A stretch of 64,000 bases of DNA from the NCBI RefSeq assembly GCF_014205055.1, contig NZ_JACHMS010000001.1:3038001-3102000 (forward strand), read 5' to 3'. Shown piece after piece: positions 17,201 to 25,013 of this stretch. The stretch's first letter is position 1. Each line of letters opens with the position of its first letter. Both the position numbers and the translations under genes were made by a program. Source of the DNA: Streptomyces luteogriseus (GTDB lineage Bacteria > Actinomycetota > Actinomycetes > Streptomycetales > Streptomycetaceae). The notes under the pieces were generated by a model. That model had not been told where the DNA came from and did not search any database. It worked only from the letters and a program-made list of their open reading frames with translations.

Positions 17201-17826
17201 CGCAGGTCGGCGTTGCTGAGCTTGGCGCCCCGCAGGGTCAGCAGCAGTTCGGCGTCGTACGCGCGCAGTGCCTCCGGGCGCACGAGGTGCTCGGCGAGTT
17301 CGGAGTCGAGGGCGAGGAGGTCGCCGACGAGGTCCGGGAAGGAACGGGTCAGGGCGGGGTAGGGGCCGGGGGCCTCACGCAGGACGCGGGCGGCGAGCTG
17401 GAAGCGGGTGGCGTCGGCGAGCAGCCGGGACGTGGGCTCAAGACCGATGCGCAGGCCGTGGTCGGTCAGCAGGCGGCCCGCGAACGCGTGGTAGGTGGAG
17501 ATCACCGGCTCGCCCGGCGGGTTGTCCGGGTCGATGGCGTCCGGGTCGGTGACGCCGGCCTTGACCAGCGCCTTGCGGACGCGCTCGGCGAGTTCGGCGG
17601 CGGCCTTGTTGGTGAAGGTGAGGCCGAGCACCTGCTCGGGGGCGACCTGGCCGGTGCCCACCAGCCACACCACGCGCGCCGCCATCACCGTCGTCTTGCC
17701 CGAGCCGGCTCCGGCCACGATCACCTGCGGGGCGGGCGGCGCGGTGATGCAGGCCGTCTGCTCCGGGGTGAACGGGATGCCGAGGAGCTCCTTGAGCTGT
17801 TCGGGATCGGTGATACGGGCGGGCAC
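14278..17826 (-). CDS. adnB: AdnB-type helicase-nuclease subunit
   Basis: 1182 residues from GTG 17826. An N-terminal UvrD-type motor has Walker A GAGSGKT at 39-45, LTFTNKAAAEL, VVLLDEYQDTS, GDPCQAIYGWRGAS, TAHKSKGLEWDVVVV and VTFTRPRSLLL. An acidic low-complexity insert of about 100 residues (around 830-930) precedes a RecB-type nuclease module (GTRFHAWVE, GRIDAVYKEGD, EIVDWKTN). With the preceding adnA gene it forms the actinobacterial AdnAB pair, which replaces RecBCD/AddAB for resection of double-strand breaks. The motor Walker A looks intact. A 180-base gap with 15-base tandem repeats separates it from adnA. Confidence 0.88.
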   Translation of the reverse strand: MPARITDPEQLKELLGIPFTPEQTACITAPPAPQVIVAGAGSGKTTVMAARVVWLVGTGQVAPEQVLGLTFTNKAAAELAERVRKALVKAGVTDPDAIDPDNPPGEPVISTYHAFAGRLLTDHGLRIGLEPTSRLLADATRFQLAARVLREAPGPYPALTRSFPDLVGDLLALDSELAEHLVRPEALRAYDAELLLTLRGAKLSNADLRKVPDAADARRELAELVTRYRTAKRERDLLDFGDQIALSARLAGIPEVGRVLRDEFRVVLLDEYQDTSVAQRVLLAGLFGDGTGHPVTAVGDPCQAIYGWRGASVANLDDFPEHFAHADGRPATRQALSENRRSGGRLLDLANGLAEPLRALHAGVEALRPAPGAERDGMVRCALLPTHAEEIDWAADSVAHLVRTGTAPGEIAVLCRTATDFAEIQSALVARDIPVEVVGLSGLLHLPEIADLVAVCEVLQDPGANASLVRLLTGPRWRIGPRDLALLGRRARLLVAHARVADDDDQDRRLAEAVEGVDPSEVISLADALDTFLETPLDGRGDDDGLPFSPDARVRFARLATELRELRRSLADPLMDVLHRVLAVTGLEVELSASPHALAARRRETLSNFLDVAASFAAGDNETSLLAFLGFLRTAAQYEKGLDNALPGGENTVKVLTAHKSKGLEWDVVVVPGLVTGTFPSSKGREKWTSQGKVLPHELRGDADTLPDVTSWDAKGLKAFHEAMKEHQHTEELRLGYVTFTRPRSLLLGSGHWWGPTQKKRRGPSAFLQALYEHCEAGYGEIEAWADEPAEDEENPALHQATADQVWPLPLDAAALARRRAAAETVLAHLEDLASEKAGRPAATHDPDALDDPDWPPPPEDDEPPYDEPDPFDTDDVPFDEDASEENASDEDAFTQAEGAADGGVWQADGDARSADRPTVPHQAGPPEPQDPQRHRSPRFTPEEARTVASWDRDLDALTGELLRARDSVTEVPLPTSLTASQLLLLAADPDGLAQELARPMPRPPQPAARRGTRFHAWVEARFEELTLPMLEPEELPGSDAEIADERDLESLKDAFEQTEFAHRTPYRVEAPFQLALAGRVVRGRIDAVYKEGDGEDATYEIVDWKTNRAHTADPLQLAVYRLAWAEQQGIPPESVTAAFLYVRSGEVVRPGGLPDRAALERLLSEEPSGEESHSEDVGAGR

Positions 17827-17911
17827 ATCGAAAGGCTAGCGGCGGCCACTGACAGCGGTGGCCGAGTCGGCCGTCGGGGGAGGAAAAAGCGCAGGTCAGC
17901 ACGCGTGGTGC

Positions 17912-18015
17912 GATAGCTCACCCCATGAGACCCCCCCCATGACAGCTCGCCCCGTGACAGACCACCCCATGACAGACCATCCCGGGACAGCTCACGCCAC
18001 GACAGCTCACTCCAC
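17912..18015. repeat. Seven 15-base tandem repeats between adnA and adnB
   Basis: Seven head-to-tail units with consensus GACAGCTCACCCCAT on the plus strand (one 14 bases long) start inside the last codons of adnA and fill about 100 bases of the adnA-adnB gap. Units differ at 1-6 positions. This is a degenerate minisatellite, not a CRISPR, since it has no spacers. Confidence 0.85.
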
Positions 18016-21000
18016 GACGTGACGCCCCTCCTGCCGCGCGCTGCACGAGGCTCGGAAGGCGCAGTGGGTGCAGTGCTGCCCGGCGGTCGGCGTGAACCGC
18101 TCGTCGAGGACCTTGCCGGCGGCGGTGGCGAGCAGGTCGCCGACCCACTCCCCCGCCAGCGGCTCCTGGGCCTGCACCTTGGGCAGGCTCTCGCCGCCGT
18201 CGCGCTTGGCCGCCCCCTGCCGGAGATGGACGAGTTCGGCGCCGCCCGGCTCGGGACGTACACCGTCGAAGGCCTCGTCGACGGCGCCCTCGCGGACGGC
18301 CAGCTGGTAGACGGCGAGCTGCGGGTGGCGCTCCACCTCCTTGGAACCGGGCGCCTGCTTGCCGGTCTTGAAGTCGACCACATAGGCGCGGCCGTCGCCG
18401 TCGGCCTCGACCCGGTCCATCTGGCCGCGGATGCGCACCTGGTAGTCGCCCGCTTCGAGGGTGACGTCGAAGTCGTGCTCGCTGGCCACCGGGGTCCGCC
18501 CGGCGCGGTTCGTCACGTGCCACTGCAGGAATCGCTCGAGCGCCACGCGCGCGTTGTCCTTCTCCTGGGCGGACTTCCACGGCGCGTCGAAGGCCAGCGC
18601 GTTCCACACGGAGTCGAGGCGTTCCATGAGGACGGTGAGGTCGGCCGGGGTGTGCCCGGAGGCGACCTCGTCGGCGAGGACGTGCACCACGTTGCCGAAG
18701 CCCTGGGCGGCGGTCGCGGGCGCGTCGGCCTTCACCTCGCGGCCGAGGAACCACTGGAGGGCGCAGGTGTTGGCCAGTTGGTCGAGGGCGCTGCCGGAGA
18801 GCACCACGGGCTGGTCGCGGTCGCGCAGCGGCACCTTGGACTCGGTCGGCTCGAACATGCCCCACCAGCGGTAGGGGTGTGCGGACGGCACCAAGGGGCG
18901 GCCGTCCTCGTCGGCGAGGGCGGCGAGCCGGGCCAGGCGGCGGGCGGCGGCCTCCCGGAGGACGTCGGAGACGCGGGGGTCGACCGTGGTGGCGCGCAGT
19001 TCGGCGACGAGCGCGGCGACGGACAGCGGGCGGCGGGGGCGTCCGGTGACGTCCTTGGGTTCGACGCCGAGTTCGGTCAGGAAGCGCGAGGGCTGGTCGC
19101 CGTCGTCCGCGGGGGCCTTGACCGCGGTGACGACGAGGCGTTCACGCGCGCGTGTGGCGGCCACGTAGAAGAGGCGGCGTTCCTCGGCGAGCAGCGCGCC
19201 GGGGGTGAGGGGTTCGGCGAGTCCGTCGCGGCCGATGCGGTCGGCCTCCAGGAGGGAGCCGCGGCGGCGCAGGTCCGGCCACAGACCCTCCTGGACGCCC
19301 GCGACGACCACGAGGCGCCACTCCAGTCCCTTGGAGCGGTGCGCGGTCATCAGGCGGACGGCGGCGGGGCGTACGGCTCGCCCGGTGAGGGTGTCGGCGG
19401 CGATGTCCTCGGCGTCGATCTCCGCCAGGAAGTTCAGGGTGCCCCGGCCTCCGGTGCGTTCCTCGGCGCGGGCGGCGGTGGCGAACAGGGCGCAGACGGC
19501 GTCCAGGTCGCGGTCCGCGTTGCGCCCGGCGGCGCCGCCCCGGCGGGCGGCCCGTTCCAGGCGCGTGGGCCATGGCGTGCCTTCCCACAGGTCCCACAGC
19601 GCCTCCTCGGCCGTGCCGCCGCCGGCGAGGCGTTCGCGGGCCTTGCGCAGCAGCGCGCCGAGGCGCTGGGCGCCACGCGCGTACGTGGGGTCGTGCACGG
19701 CGAGGCGCTCCGGCTCGGCGAGCGCCTGGGCGAGCAGCACGTCGGAGGGCGGCGGCAGCGGATTGCCGGCGGCCCGCTCCTCGTCGCGCAGGGCGCGGCC
19801 GAGACGGCGCAGGTCGGCGGCGTCCATGCTCGCGAGGGGCGACGTGAGGAGGGTGAGGGCCGTTTCGGTGTCGAGCCAGCAGGTGTCCTGCGGCGCGGAA
19901 GTGGCGTCCTCGGATTCGGGTTCCCGGGCGTCGGGCTCCCGGGATGATCCCGCCTCCGCAGCGGCCACCGCCCGCAGTGCCGTCAGCAGCGGCGCCACCG
20001 CCGGTTCGTGCCGCAGCGGCACGTCGTCACCGTCGACGTCCACGGGGACGCCCGCCGCCGTGAGGGCGCGGCGGACCGCCGGGATGGTGCGGGAGCCGGC
20101 GCGCACCAGAACGGCCATGTCGCCCCAGGGGACGCCGTCCTCCAGGTGGGCCCTGCGGAGGATGTCGGAGATGTTGTCCAGTTCCGTCCCGGACGTCGGG
20201 TAGGTGTACGCCTCGACGCGGCCGCCGTCCCGTACGGGGGCGAGTTCGCGGTGGGCGCGCACCTTCTCGGCGGGCAGGCGGGTCAGCGGCATGCGCTGGG
20301 TGAGCAGCCGGGTGGCGGCCAGCAGGCCGGCGCCGGAGCGGCGGGACGTGCGCAGCACGGAGACGGGGGCCGGGCGGCCGTCCGCGCGGGGGAAGGCGTG
20401 CGGGAAGTCCAGGATGCCGTTGACGTCGGCGCCCCTGAACGCGTAGATCGACTGGTCGGGATCGCCGAAGGCCACGAGCGTGCGGCCACCGCCGGCCAGG
20501 GCGTCCAGCAGTCGTACCTGAGCGGGATCCGTGTCCTGGTACTCGTCGACGTAGACGGCGTCGTACCGGGCGGCGAGCCACGCCGCGACGTCGGGGCGGC
20601 GGGCCAGGAGCACCGCTCGGTGGACGAGCTCCGCGTAGTCGATCACGCCCTGCAGGTCGAGCACGTCGAGGTACTCGGCGAGGAAGGCGGCCGCGGCGCG
20701 CCAGTCGGGCCGTCCCGTGCGGCGGGCGAAGGCGTCCAGGGCGTCGGGGCCGAGGCCCAGTTCGCGGCTGCGGGCGAGCACCGCGCGGACCTCGTCGGCG
20801 AAACCCCGGGTGGTCAGACAGGCGCGCAGTTCGTCCGGCCAGCGCACGTGAGCGAGTCCGAGCCGTTCCAGGTCCATCTGGCCCGCCAGGAGCTCCCGCA
20901 CCGAGACGTCCTGCTCGGGGCCGGACATCAGTCGCAGCGGCTCGACGAACAGGTCGCTGTCCTGCTGGGCGCGGACCAGGGCGTAGCAGAACGAGTGGAA

Positions 21001-21345
21001 GGTGGTCGCCTGGGGAGCGCGGGCCGCCCCGGCCCGCCGGGCCATGCGGTCGCGCAGCTCGACGGCCGCCCGGCGGCTGAACGTGAGGACCAGAACGCGC
21101 TCGGGGTCCCCGCCCCGGGCGACGCGCTCGGCCACGGACTCGACGAGCGTGGTGGTCTTGCCGGTGCCCGGCCCTGCGAGGACGAGCAGCGGGCCCCGCC
21201 TGTGGTCAACCACGGAACGCTGTGAGGCGTCCAAAAGAGGGGGGTCCATCTGAGCAGGAGGGGTACGTACCAGTCGGTAAGCGCCACGGCTCCCCCGCCG
21301 CACCCGGGGGTGCGACAGGCCGTTGGTGAAGGAAGAGGAGCTCAC
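18007..21345 (-). CDS. adnA: AdnA-type helicase-nuclease subunit
   Basis: 1112 residues from GTG 21345 (MSSSSFTNGLSHP); the longer frame upstream is Pro-rich. A UvrD-type motor: GPGTGKT at about 58-64, LTFSRRAAVELRDRM, AVYVDEYQDTDPAQ, GDPDQSIYAFRGAD, TAHRSKGLEWRLVVV and VAATRARERLVV. The C-terminal nuclease module has GNVVHVLADE, RIRGQMDRVE and VVDFKTGK. A Cys in NTCALQWF plus a late C-T-H-C-x5-C cluster look like the four-cysteine iron-sulfur site of AddB/Cas4-type nucleases. AdnA pairs with AdnB in double-strand-break resection. Promoter elements in the 266-base upstream gap were not identified. Confidence 0.88.
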   Translation of the reverse strand: MSSSSFTNGLSHPRVRRGSRGAYRLVRTPPAQMDPPLLDASQRSVVDHRRGPLLVLAGPGTGKTTTLVESVAERVARGGDPERVLVLTFSRRAAVELRDRMARRAGAARAPQATTFHSFCYALVRAQQDSDLFVEPLRLMSGPEQDVSVRELLAGQMDLERLGLAHVRWPDELRACLTTRGFADEVRAVLARSRELGLGPDALDAFARRTGRPDWRAAAAFLAEYLDVLDLQGVIDYAELVHRAVLLARRPDVAAWLAARYDAVYVDEYQDTDPAQVRLLDALAGGGRTLVAFGDPDQSIYAFRGADVNGILDFPHAFPRADGRPAPVSVLRTSRRSGAGLLAATRLLTQRMPLTRLPAEKVRAHRELAPVRDGGRVEAYTYPTSGTELDNISDILRRAHLEDGVPWGDMAVLVRAGSRTIPAVRRALTAAGVPVDVDGDDVPLRHEPAVAPLLTALRAVAAAEAGSSREPDAREPESEDATSAPQDTCWLDTETALTLLTSPLASMDAADLRRLGRALRDEERAAGNPLPPPSDVLLAQALAEPERLAVHDPTYARGAQRLGALLRKARERLAGGGTAEEALWDLWEGTPWPTRLERAARRGGAAGRNADRDLDAVCALFATAARAEERTGGRGTLNFLAEIDAEDIAADTLTGRAVRPAAVRLMTAHRSKGLEWRLVVVAGVQEGLWPDLRRRGSLLEADRIGRDGLAEPLTPGALLAEERRLFYVAATRARERLVVTAVKAPADDGDQPSRFLTELGVEPKDVTGRPRRPLSVAALVAELRATTVDPRVSDVLREAAARRLARLAALADEDGRPLVPSAHPYRWWGMFEPTESKVPLRDRDQPVVLSGSALDQLANTCALQWFLGREVKADAPATAAQGFGNVVHVLADEVASGHTPADLTVLMERLDSVWNALAFDAPWKSAQEKDNARVALERFLQWHVTNRAGRTPVASEHDFDVTLEAGDYQVRIRGQMDRVEADGDGRAYVVDFKTGKQAPGSKEVERHPQLAVYQLAVREGAVDEAFDGVRPEPGGAELVHLRQGAAKRDGGESLPKVQAQEPLAGEWVGDLLATAAGKVLDERFTPTAGQHCTHCAFRASCSARQEGRHVVE

Positions 21346-21611
21346 GTGGTTCGCCGGTTCTGGTGGAAGTGCTGGTGGGCGGGCCACCGCGGGTGGCGGG
21401 CGGTGACCGCGGGGTGACGGGGGCACGCGCGGCCGACGCTACGCCGCCGAACGAGGCGGAAGCAGGGCTTCCCCTTTTTCCCGCCGGCCACTCTCGGCAC
21501 GCGTGGCACTCGTGCCCCTCACCTCACGAACGTACGTCATATCCACGGTGTGCCCGGATTCCCCCGTACGGATCACGGGTCACACGAGAGGCCGTCCGAT
21601 GGCGGAAGCTG

Positions 21612-22001
21612 TCAGGTGTGACCCTCCGCGCGATCGCCGCCGTCCCACCGCGCCCGTCTCATGTCGATGCGCGGCAGGTGGCCCTCGGCGGCGCGGCTCG
21701 CCTCCTTCAGGGGCGTGCCCTCCGCCCGGTAGTGGCCGAGCGCCCGCTGTTCGTGCCCGGGCAGCAGGACGCCGTCCGCGCGGACGACCCGCCACCAGGG
21801 GGCGGCTCCTCCGTAGAGCGCCATCACGCGGCCGACCTGCCGCGGACCCCCCTGCTCCAGCCACTCGGCGACGTCCCCGTAGGTCATGACACGACCCGGC
21901 GGAATCAGTTCGGCGACGTCGAGGACCTGCTCGGCGTACTCGGGCAGCGCACGCGCGGGCCCGTCCTCGGACCGGCCCCCCTCAGGGCTCTGCTCACTCA
22001 T
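21612..22001 (-). CDS. Alkyltransferase-like (ATL) DNA-binding protein
   Basis: 129 residues from ATG 22001 (MSEQSPEGG); an alternative ATG is at 22010. The MGMT/Ogt fold is clear: YAEQVLDVAELIPPGRVMTYGDVAEWL, then GRVMALYGGAAPWWRVVRADG. In active O6-alkylguanine transferases the motif is P-C-H-R-V; here it is P-W-W-R-V, so the acceptor cysteine is replaced by Trp. That defines alkyltransferase-like proteins, which flag alkylated guanines for nucleotide excision repair rather than repairing them directly. It neighbours the adnAB repair genes and is divergent from the flippase-like gene. Confidence 0.88.
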   Translation of the reverse strand: MSEQSPEGGRSEDGPARALPEYAEQVLDVAELIPPGRVMTYGDVAEWLEQGGPRQVGRVMALYGGAAPWWRVVRADGVLLPGHEQRALGHYRAEGTPLKEASRAAEGHLPRIDMRRARWDGGDRAEGHT

Positions 22002-22187
22002 CCGCCCCATCCTGCCCCACCCCACCGACAACGGGCCGGGCGCGCTCCGGAGCGTTTCCGTCACCCGGCAGGGGCGCATCGGGCAGACTGTCCGCCCCCG
22101 CATGTGCACCCTGATTGCCCCGTGTGCCGGTGCGGCATGCCACCATCGTGCGGGCGGTGATCGGTGATACGAGACCAAGAAGAGACG

Positions 22188-24917
22188 ATGAAGCAGCAGG
22201 GTGCGCACCCCGAGGACACGGAGGGCACCTCTGACGCTTCGTCGCGCCCGGACACTCCGGACGACGGTCCGAAGGGGGCGGCGAAGAAGCCCCGGGCGGC
22301 CGCCGAGGAGCCCGACTTCGCGCACATCGACGAGGTGGAGGGCGACGAACCGCTGCTCCCCGCGCGCGTGCACCGCCCGTCCGACCTGATGCGCCTGCTG
22401 GTGGGCGTGCTCGCCGTCGCGGTCCTGATCGGGATCGCCGCGTTCGCGCACGGCACCACCTCGGGTCTCGAACAGGACATCAACAAGGGCACCGGGCAGG
22501 CGCCCGACCTGCTCATCAAGATCGCGGGGCTGGCCTCCAGCATCGCGATCCTGCTGGTGCCGGTCGCCTTCGCGATCGAGCGGCTGATCAAACGGGACGG
22601 GCTGCGCATCGCCGACGGCGTGCTCGCGGCGGTCCTCGCGCACGGTGTGACCCTCGCCACGGACCTGTGGGTGGCCCGGGCCGCCCCCGATTCGATCCAG
22701 GAGGCGCTCACCCAGCCCTCCCCCGGCGACATCCACGCGCTGACCGATCCCGTGCACGGATATCTGGCCCCTGTCATCGCCTACATGACGGCCGTCGGCA
22801 TGTCCCGCAGACCGAGATGGCGCGCGGTGCTGTGGGTCGTGCTGCTCCTCGACGCCTTCTCGATGCTCGTCACCGGGTACACGACCCCGTTCTCGATCAT
22901 CCTGACCGTGCTGATCGGCTGGACCGTGGCCTACGGCACGCTGTACGCGGTCGGCTCGCCCAACGTCCGGCCCACCGGCCAGACGCTGATGGCCGGCCTG
23001 CGGACGGTCGGCTTCCGCCCGGTCAGCGCCTCACGCGAGGACACCTCGGACAACCCGGACACCGGAGACCGGGGCCGCCGATACTTCGTCACGCTGGAGG
23101 ACGGCCCGCCCCTGGACGTGACGGTGGTCGACCGGGAGCAGCAGGCCCAGGGGTTCTTCTACCGCGCCTGGCGCAACCTGACCCTGCGCGGCTTCGCCAC
23201 CCGCAGCAGCCTCCAGTCGCTGCGCCAGGCCCTGGAGCAGGAAGCCCTGCTGGCGTACGCGGCCATCGCGGCCGGGGCCAACGCGCCCAAGCTGATCGCC
23301 ACCTCCGAGCTCGGCCCCGACGCGGTGATACTCGTCTACGAGCACAGCGGCGGGCGCACCCTCGACTCGCTGTCGGACGAGGAGATCACCGACGATCTGC
23401 TGCGCGACACCTGGCACCAGGTGAAGGCACTGCAGTCGCGGCGTATCGCCCATCGCAGGCTGGTGGGCGACGCGATCCTGGTGGATCGTTCCGGCAAGGT
23501 GATCCTCACCGACCTGCGCGTCGGCGAGATCGCGGCCGGCGATCTGCTGCTGCGCATGGACACCTCCCAGCTGCTGGTGACCCTCGGCCTGCGCGTCGGC
23601 GCCGAGCGCACGGTGGCCTCGGCGGTGGGGGTGCTCGGCCCCGACGCGGTGGCGGACTGCCTGCCGATGCTCCAGCCCATCGCGCTCAGCCGCTCCACGC
23701 GCGCGACGCTGCGCAGACTGGCCCGCGAGCGTGCACAGCGCGAGCGCGAGGCGGTCCTGGAGGCATCCCGGCAGGCGAAGCAGGCCCGCCTGGAGGAGGA
23801 CGCGGACGCGTCACCCGTCGTCCTGGAGAAGCCCGACAAGAAGGCCGTACGGGCGGAGCAGCGCGCCGAGAAGCGGGCGATCGACGAAGCCCTGGAGGAG
23901 GCGCGTGAGGAGGATCTGCTCACCCAGATCCGGCACGCGGTGCTGCGGATCAGGCCACAGGCGCCCGTCGAGCCTGCCCGGCTGGAGCGGGTGCGGCCGC
24001 GCACGCTGATCAGTTTCATCGCCGGCGCGATCGGCGCGTACTTCCTGCTGACGCAGCTCACACACATCGAGTTCGGGCCGCTCATCGCGAACGCCGAGTG
24101 GGGCTGGGTCGCCGCGGCCGTGCTGTTCTCGATGTGCAGCTACGTCGCGGCGGCGATGGCGCTCCTGGGGTTCGTGCCCGAGCGGGTGCCGTTCGTGCGG
24201 ACCGTGGCAGCGCAGGTCGCCGGGTCGTTCGTGAAGATCGTCGCCCCGGCGGCGGTGGGCGGGGTCGCCCTGAACACGCGCTTCCTGCAGCGCGCGGGAG
24301 TGCGCCCGGGGCTCGCGGTGGCGAGTGTCGGCGCCTCTCAGCTGTTCGGGCTCGGCTGCCACATCCTGATGCTGCTGTCCTTCGGCTACCTGACCGGCAC
24401 CGAGAAGACGCCGTCGCTGTCGCCGTCCCGGACGGTCATCGCCGGGCTGCTCACGGTGGCCGTGCTCGTGCTCGTGGTGACGTCGGTGCCGTTCCTGCGG
24501 AAGTTCGTCGTCACGCGCGTGCGGTCGCTGTTCGCGGGTGTCGTGCCGCGCATGCTGGACGTGCTCCAGAGGCCGCAGAAGCTGGTCACCGGCATCGGCG
24601 GCATGCTGCTGCTGACCGCCTGCTTCGTCATGTGCCTGGACGCGTCGATCCGCGCGTTCGGCGACGAGTCCACGTCGATCAGCATCGCCAGCGTCGCCGT
24701 CGTCTTCCTCGCGGGCAACGCCCTGGGGTCCGCGGCGCCGACACCGGGCGGTGTGGGCGCGGTCGAGGCGACCCTGACGGTCGGCCTGATCGCGGTCGGG
24801 CTGCCGAAGGAGGTCGCGGCACCGGCGGTTCTGCTCTTCCGCCTGCTGACGCTGTGGCTGCCCGTGCTGCCGGGCTGGCTGGCCTTCAACCACCTCTCGC
24901 GCAAGCAGGCCCTCTGA
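22188..24917 (+). CDS. Large membrane protein: degenerate kinase plus LPG-synthase/flippase-type TM domain
   Basis: 909 residues from ATG 22188 (GAAGAGAC upstream). Residues 1-65 are charged and disordered. Four or five membrane helices follow (about 70-280). Residues about 330-510 resemble a phosphotransferase/kinase lobe, but the catalytic loop reads IAHRRLVGDAILVD in place of H-R-D-L-x(4)-N, and the DFG position is TDLRVG, so it is probably a pseudokinase. A charged helix with many Arg/Glu follows (about 510-600). The C-terminal 300 residues have 7-8 helices of the lysylphosphatidylglycerol-synthase TM/UPF0104 type (GSFVKIVAPAAVGGVALNTRFLQRAG, TPGGVGAVEATL), a flippase-like domain. No amino-acyl transferase domain is present. 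Lipid or glycolipid flipping under control of the pseudokinase is an inference. Confidence 0.82.
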   Translation: MKQQGAHPEDTEGTSDASSRPDTPDDGPKGAAKKPRAAAEEPDFAHIDEVEGDEPLLPARVHRPSDLMRLLVGVLAVAVLIGIAAFAHGTTSGLEQDINKGTGQAPDLLIKIAGLASSIAILLVPVAFAIERLIKRDGLRIADGVLAAVLAHGVTLATDLWVARAAPDSIQEALTQPSPGDIHALTDPVHGYLAPVIAYMTAVGMSRRPRWRAVLWVVLLLDAFSMLVTGYTTPFSIILTVLIGWTVAYGTLYAVGSPNVRPTGQTLMAGLRTVGFRPVSASREDTSDNPDTGDRGRRYFVTLEDGPPLDVTVVDREQQAQGFFYRAWRNLTLRGFATRSSLQSLRQALEQEALLAYAAIAAGANAPKLIATSELGPDAVILVYEHSGGRTLDSLSDEEITDDLLRDTWHQVKALQSRRIAHRRLVGDAILVDRSGKVILTDLRVGEIAAGDLLLRMDTSQLLVTLGLRVGAERTVASAVGVLGPDAVADCLPMLQPIALSRSTRATLRRLARERAQREREAVLEASRQAKQARLEEDADASPVVLEKPDKKAVRAEQRAEKRAIDEALEEAREEDLLTQIRHAVLRIRPQAPVEPARLERVRPRTLISFIAGAIGAYFLLTQLTHIEFGPLIANAEWGWVAAAVLFSMCSYVAAAMALLGFVPERVPFVRTVAAQVAGSFVKIVAPAAVGGVALNTRFLQRAGVRPGLAVASVGASQLFGLGCHILMLLSFGYLTGTEKTPSLSPSRTVIAGLLTVAVLVLVVTSVPFLRKFVVTRVRSLFAGVVPRMLDVLQRPQKLVTGIGGMLLLTACFVMCLDASIRAFGDESTSISIASVAVVFLAGNALGSAAPTPGGVGAVEATLTVGLIAVGLPKEVAAPAVLLFRLLTLWLPVLPGWLAFNHLSRKQAL

Positions 24918-25013
24918 CCCGACAGGGCGGGCAGCAGGCTTCTCCCCTGCCCCTCCTACCTCATACGGCACGCGTCCCGCGCGCCTCGTCCGGTACCGCC
25001 GCAGGATGGAACC

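Noticed and set aside
14011..17916. 1301-residue plus-strand frame opposite adnB
   Set aside because: Antisense shadow of adnB, whose helicase and nuclease motifs are intact.
17721..18383. Open frame translating the 15-base repeat into WGGLSRGELS-type repeats between adnA and adnB
   Set aside because: Overlaps the adnA 3' end in another frame and has no start context; the repeat is more simply intergenic.
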